Assembly (NCBI GenBank): GCA_023450775.1
Contig: JAEXGP010000079.1
Span: 1-15,727, forward strand
Length of the DNA: 15,727 nt
DNA from: Actinomycetes bacterium
GTDB taxonomy: Bacteria; Actinomycetota; Acidimicrobiia; Acidimicrobiales; Microtrichaceae
Reading direction: 5' to 3'
This document shows, in pieces, positions 13,657-15,727 of this stretch. The translations under genes were made by a program, and so were the position numbers. Position 1 is the stretch's first letter; each line of letters starts with the position of its first letter. The notes beneath the pieces were generated by a model, which saw only the letters and a list, made by a program, of their open reading frames with translations, was not told the DNA's origin and ran no database searches.

Positions 13657-14253
13657 TCAAGGACCGGGCGGCGGCACCTCCGTGCCGGCCGGCACGAGCA
13701 CCACGGCACGACCGCCGACCGGCTCGGTCAGCGGCAGCGTGATGCGCAGCGGCGCGGTCCCGGGGGTGCACGCGGCGCCACCCGAGGCCGGGGCGATCAC
13801 CACGGGGAGCACCGTGATCGACGTGGGCGTGGCGGTGACGCTGATCTGGGCGATCGCCTCATCGGCGGACGTGGTGCACGACACGTCGAGCTCGATCGCG
13901 GTGCCGGCGGCATCGGGGGTCGCCCGGGCCCGGGCCACGAACGCCCGGAGCGGCTCGGACGCCAGCGACTCGGGCGTTCCGAACGCGTACGAGGTGACGT
14001 CGCCGTCGACCACGACGTCACGGACGCCGTCCGGCGCCGGGTCGCCACCGGGCACGGTGACCTCGGCCGCGCCGCCGTCGGGACCGGTCGAGGTGGGCGC
14101 CTCGGTCGTCGTGGTGAACGACGGGATCGTCTCGGTCGGCGTGGAGGGGCTCCCGAACATCAGGATGCCGACCAGGCCCACGGTGCCGAGGACCACGAAC
14201 ACCGCGACGAACGGCCAGATCGAGTACGTCCGCTCCTGGTCCTGGTCCGACAC
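13657..14253 (-). CDS. Single-pass membrane protein with an extracytoplasmic domain of unknown function
   Basis: A 198-residue protein I do not recognise. A short charged cytosolic start (1-9) leads to one transmembrane helix (about 12-33), then a Thr/Pro-rich linker (36-56, TTTTEAPTST) and an outside domain (about 75-195) that looks mainly beta. Cys126 and Cys162 are its only cysteines and probably form a disulfide. A helix SLASEPLRAFVARARA (97-112) precedes the strands. The layout, helix then low-complexity linker then small globular domain, is common among actinobacterial surface proteins. GTG at 14253 has no ribosome binding site but a TACCGT box (14262-14267) ends 8 bases upstream, fitting a leaderless start. 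It is the third of three surface-anchored proteins in a row and ends just before the acyl-CoA synthetase promoter. Confidence 0.75.
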   Translation of the reverse strand: MSDQDQERTYSIWPFVAVFVVLGTVGLVGILMFGSPSTPTETIPSFTTTTEAPTSTGPDGGAAEVTVPGGDPAPDGVRDVVVDGDVTSYAFGTPESLASEPLRAFVARARATPDAAGTAIELDVSCTTSADEAIAQISVTATPTSITVLPVVIAPASGGAACTPGTAPLRITLPLTEPVGGRAVVLVPAGTEVPPPGP

Positions 14254-14270
14254 GGCCTGCGACGGTAGCC
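14251..14270 (-). promoter_or_regulatory. Leaderless-type promoter of the single-pass membrane protein gene
   Basis: On the minus strand, TACCGT (14262-14267) in the context GGCTACCGTCG is followed by 8 bases and the GTG at 14253. The spacing is one base longer than in the other cases, and no ribosome binding site is present. Confidence 0.45.
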
Positions 14271-14291
14271 GGGGGCGCCCACGGGCGGGGT

Positions 14292-14339
14292 CCGCCGGGT
14301 TCGGGGACCCGGCGGCCTACGACCGCCGGAGCTGCGGTC
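14292..14339 (-). terminator. Tandem hairpins after the two-domain lipoprotein gene
   Basis: CCGCCGGGT (14292-14300), loop TCGGGG, and ACCCGGCGG (14307-14315) form a perfect 9-bp GC stem starting 23 bases past the lipoprotein stop. A smaller stem, GACCGC and GCGGTC with a 7-base loop (14321-14339), touches the stop codon. There is no T-run. The first stem is a likely terminator of the lipoprotein transcript and lies upstream of the next gene's promoter. Confidence 0.6.
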
Positions 14340-15127
14340 TACGGAGCGGCGACCACGTCGGGGGTCACGTAGAACGACAGGCGGTGCCCGATCCGGTCGG
14401 TGAACCCGACGTACGAGGAGTAGCGGCCCAGGACGGCGTCGGGACCGATCACGCACCCGTCCCAACGCAGCTCCATCTGCGTGGTGGAGATGATCGTCGG
14501 CTGGGCCTCGCCGCACGGCCAGTACACACGTGGGGGCTGCGTGGGGTCGGTCACCACGGTCTGGTTCGCCAGACCGAACGTCGTGGGTGCCACCACCAGG
14601 TGCTCGTCGGAGATCCGCATGATCACGCTGTACGGCTCACCCCGCACGATCGGATCCGGGGAGACGACCAACGACTCGAGCACCGGCGGCTCCCGGTCGT
14701 CGGTCCCGCCGGTGAGGACGAAGGACGTCACCGCTCGCTGCGCGTACAACTCTGAGTTGGCGTTGCCAGCGGTGACGATCAGGGACCAGCTCCCGTTGGG
14801 AGAGAAGGCGGCCATGGTGCAGGTGAACTCGACCGTGACCACCGCAGCGGGCACCACCGGTGGTTCGGTGCAGTCGATGTGCTCGTACGGCTTCGGCGAG
14901 TACCCGTCGATCGCGTACGTCGGTTCGACGGTGATGCGGACCTCGTCGACGAGCTCGTCGTCCTCGGCCGTCACCCGGATGACGAACGGTTCGCCCGCGA
15001 CGGGCGCCGGGTCGACCTCGATGCCCGTGATCTCGGGCGGGGTCCAGCCGGACGGCGGCGGCGGCTGACACGCCACCAAGAGCGCGCCGATCGCGACCAG
15101 CACCGGCACCATCAACAGACGTCGCAC
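14339..15127 (-). CDS. Lipoprotein with two Ig-like repeats
   Basis: A 262-residue predicted lipoprotein of unknown function. The signal peptide is short (RR, hydrophobic 5-17) with lipobox LVAC and lipidated Cys20, then a Pro-rich spacer. Two repeats follow: PPEITGIEVDPAPVAGEPFV (30-49) and PPVLESLVVSPDPIVRGEPY (147-166) begin about 110-residue units (roughly 31-139 and 147-256). Each has one cysteine pair (86/103 and 205/225), which probably forms one disulfide per domain. The strand pattern suggests Ig-like beta-sandwiches, typical of adhesion or cell-wall proteins; this is inferred. GTG at 15127 is fixed by a perfect GGAGGT (15134-15139) 6 bases upstream and by the signal peptide; the longer open frame upstream is not coding. 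A hairpin (15140-15165) abuts the ribosome binding site. It follows the pilin-like gene by 74 bases. Confidence 0.82.
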   Translation of the reverse strand: MRRLLMVPVLVAIGALLVACQPPPPSGWTPPEITGIEVDPAPVAGEPFVIRVTAEDDELVDEVRITVEPTYAIDGYSPKPYEHIDCTEPPVVPAAVVTVEFTCTMAAFSPNGSWSLIVTAGNANSELYAQRAVTSFVLTGGTDDREPPVLESLVVSPDPIVRGEPYSVIMRISDEHLVVAPTTFGLANQTVVTDPTQPPRVYWPCGEAQPTIISTTQMELRWDGCVIGPDAVLGRYSSYVGFTDRIGHRLSFYVTPDVVAAP

Positions 15128-15139
15128 ACGACCACCTCC

Positions 15140-15165
15140 GATCCGGCACCACCGTGCACCGGATC
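15140..15165 (-). promoter_or_regulatory. Hairpin touching the ribosome binding site of the two-domain lipoprotein gene
   Basis: GATCCGG (15140-15146) and CCGGATC (15159-15165) pair as 7 bp, with a 3-bp inner stem beyond a 2-base bulge. In the mRNA the stem ends directly at the GGAGGT ribosome binding site. It could be a weak terminator of the upstream gene or modulate access to the site. Confidence 0.4.
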
Positions 15166-15201
15166 CGGCCGCCGCCGACAGGGAGAAATCGCCCGGGCCG
15201 C

Positions 15202-15727
15202 TCAGATGCCGGCGCAGGTGCCGGTGCCGGTCACCACGAGGTTCCCGCCCTCCACATGGAGCTCGACCTCGATCCGCTGCCCCGGCTTCAGCAGACCCGA
15301 GTCGACCAGCGCGGCCAGGTCGGGCGGGTACTCGCCGTACGACATGTGGTACGCCTCGGCCGCGGTCTCGACCGTGTCCCGGTCGACCCGGCACGCCGCC
15401 GCACGTGCGGCATCGGTCGGCGGGCCGCCCTCGGTCGGACCTGCCGGGACCGTCGTCGCCGGTCCGCCGCCGACGTCCACCTGCACGTCCGCGTCGCTCT
15501 GACCGGAGCCGTCGACGCCGTCCAGGACCTGCACGAACAGGAACACCATGATCCCGACGGTGATCAGCAGTCCCAGCAGGCCGAACACCGCCAGCACTCC
15601 CCGACCCCCGAACCGCGGCCCGCCGTAGCGCTGGCCCCGCACGCCACGGATCGGCTCGGGTGCGCCGCCCGGCACGCCGGACGGTCCGCTCGCCGGGGCC
15701 GCCGGCGGCGTCCAGTGGCCCCAGGGC
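15202..15727 (-). CDS. Membrane protein with Pro/Gly-rich cytosolic tail and pilin-like C-terminal segment (5' end outside window)
   Basis: The frame is open to the right edge. A GTG at 15675 exists, but the upstream codons read as PWGHWTPPAAPASGPSG, the same Pro/Gly-rich style, so the real start is probably outside the window. From that GTG: a basic, Gly-rich segment (10-25), one transmembrane helix (about 27-51), an acidic and Gly/Pro/Thr linker (52-88), then a segment ACRVDRDTVETAAEAY (94-109) with SYGEYPPDLAALVDSGLL (112-129) and a final beta part with Cys154. The ACxxDxxTVExAxEAY plus YPxxLAxLVxxGLL pattern is that of the globular start of GspG-type pseudopilins, but here it follows a long linker, and no prepilin peptidase site is visible. 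Cys95 and Cys154 may pair. It is the first visible gene of the three-gene surface block; its function is unknown. Confidence 0.7.
   Translation of the reverse strand, partial: PWGHWTPPAAPASGPSGVPGGAPEPIRGVRGQRYGGPRFGGRGVLAVFGLLGLLITVGIMVFLFVQVLDGVDGSGQSDADVQVDVGGGPATTVPAGPTEGGPPTDAARAAACRVDRDTVETAAEAYHMSYGEYPPDLAALVDSGLLKPGQRIEVELHVEGGNLVVTGTGTCAGI

Noticed and set aside
15128..15394. Upstream extension of the two-domain lipoprotein frame
   Set aside because: It overlaps the pilin-like gene in another frame, and the extension lacks a sensible signal peptide; GGAGGT marks the start at 15127.

Overview
The window is a GC-rich, gene-dense piece of an actinobacterial chromosome. GTG starts are common, and genes are packed with short or overlapping junctions. 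The mix of families (F420-type PPOX fold protein, DUF3097, the ELPDKT/ELGDLT branch of the Gdt1 transporters, acidic lipoproteins, surface proteins with a pilin-like tail) fits Actinomycetota. By overall feel it fits class Acidimicrobiia best, but that placement is an inference. No rRNA, tRNA, CRISPR array, transposase, integrase or phage gene is visible, and no intergenic stretch exceeds 150 bases.

Layout, left to right. (1) 1-86, minus: the first 28 codons of a gene that leaves the window, divergent from (2) 137-571, a small PPOX/F420-type flavin-fold protein. (3) 646-2019 and 2016-2984, plus: two paralogous exported lipoproteins overlapping by ATGA; the first carries an extra helical domain. 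(4) 2989-3804, minus: DUF3097, divergent from (5) 3931-5697, a DEAD-box RNA helicase with a DbpA-like RNA-binding tail. (6) 5657-6925, minus: BaiN/HI0933-type flavoprotein, its 3' end overlapping the helicase; (7) 6942-7616, minus: AlkB-like dioxygenase. (8) 7716-8630, minus: SDR related to the dehydrogenase of peroxisomal-type multifunctional enzyme 2. (9) 8722-9540, minus: aquaporin, divergent from (10) 9684-10805, plus: NagX/HGSNAT-like membrane acyltransferase. (11) A minus-strand run: acyl-CoA synthetase (12006-13541), Gdt1-like cation transporter (11395-11943 or longer), GNAT acetyltransferase (10836-11390). (12) A minus-strand surface block: pilin-like membrane protein (15202 to the edge), two-domain lipoprotein (14339-15127), single-pass membrane protein (13657-14253).

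Most genes look like housekeeping or lipid and envelope functions rather than one pathway. Two themes run through the window. The first is secreted or anchored envelope proteins of unknown function at both ends. The second is a set of promoters with the pattern GGTANNNTCG (with variants), placed 6-8 bases before GTG starts, which points to leaderless mRNAs. The SDR and acyl-CoA synthetase promoters also both carry inverted repeats built from CTGACG/CGTCAG half-sites, a possible shared operator for fatty-acid degradation. No obvious defence or mobile system was found. The most open-ended pieces are the lipoprotein pair, the surface block and the TOPRIM-like signature in DUF3097.
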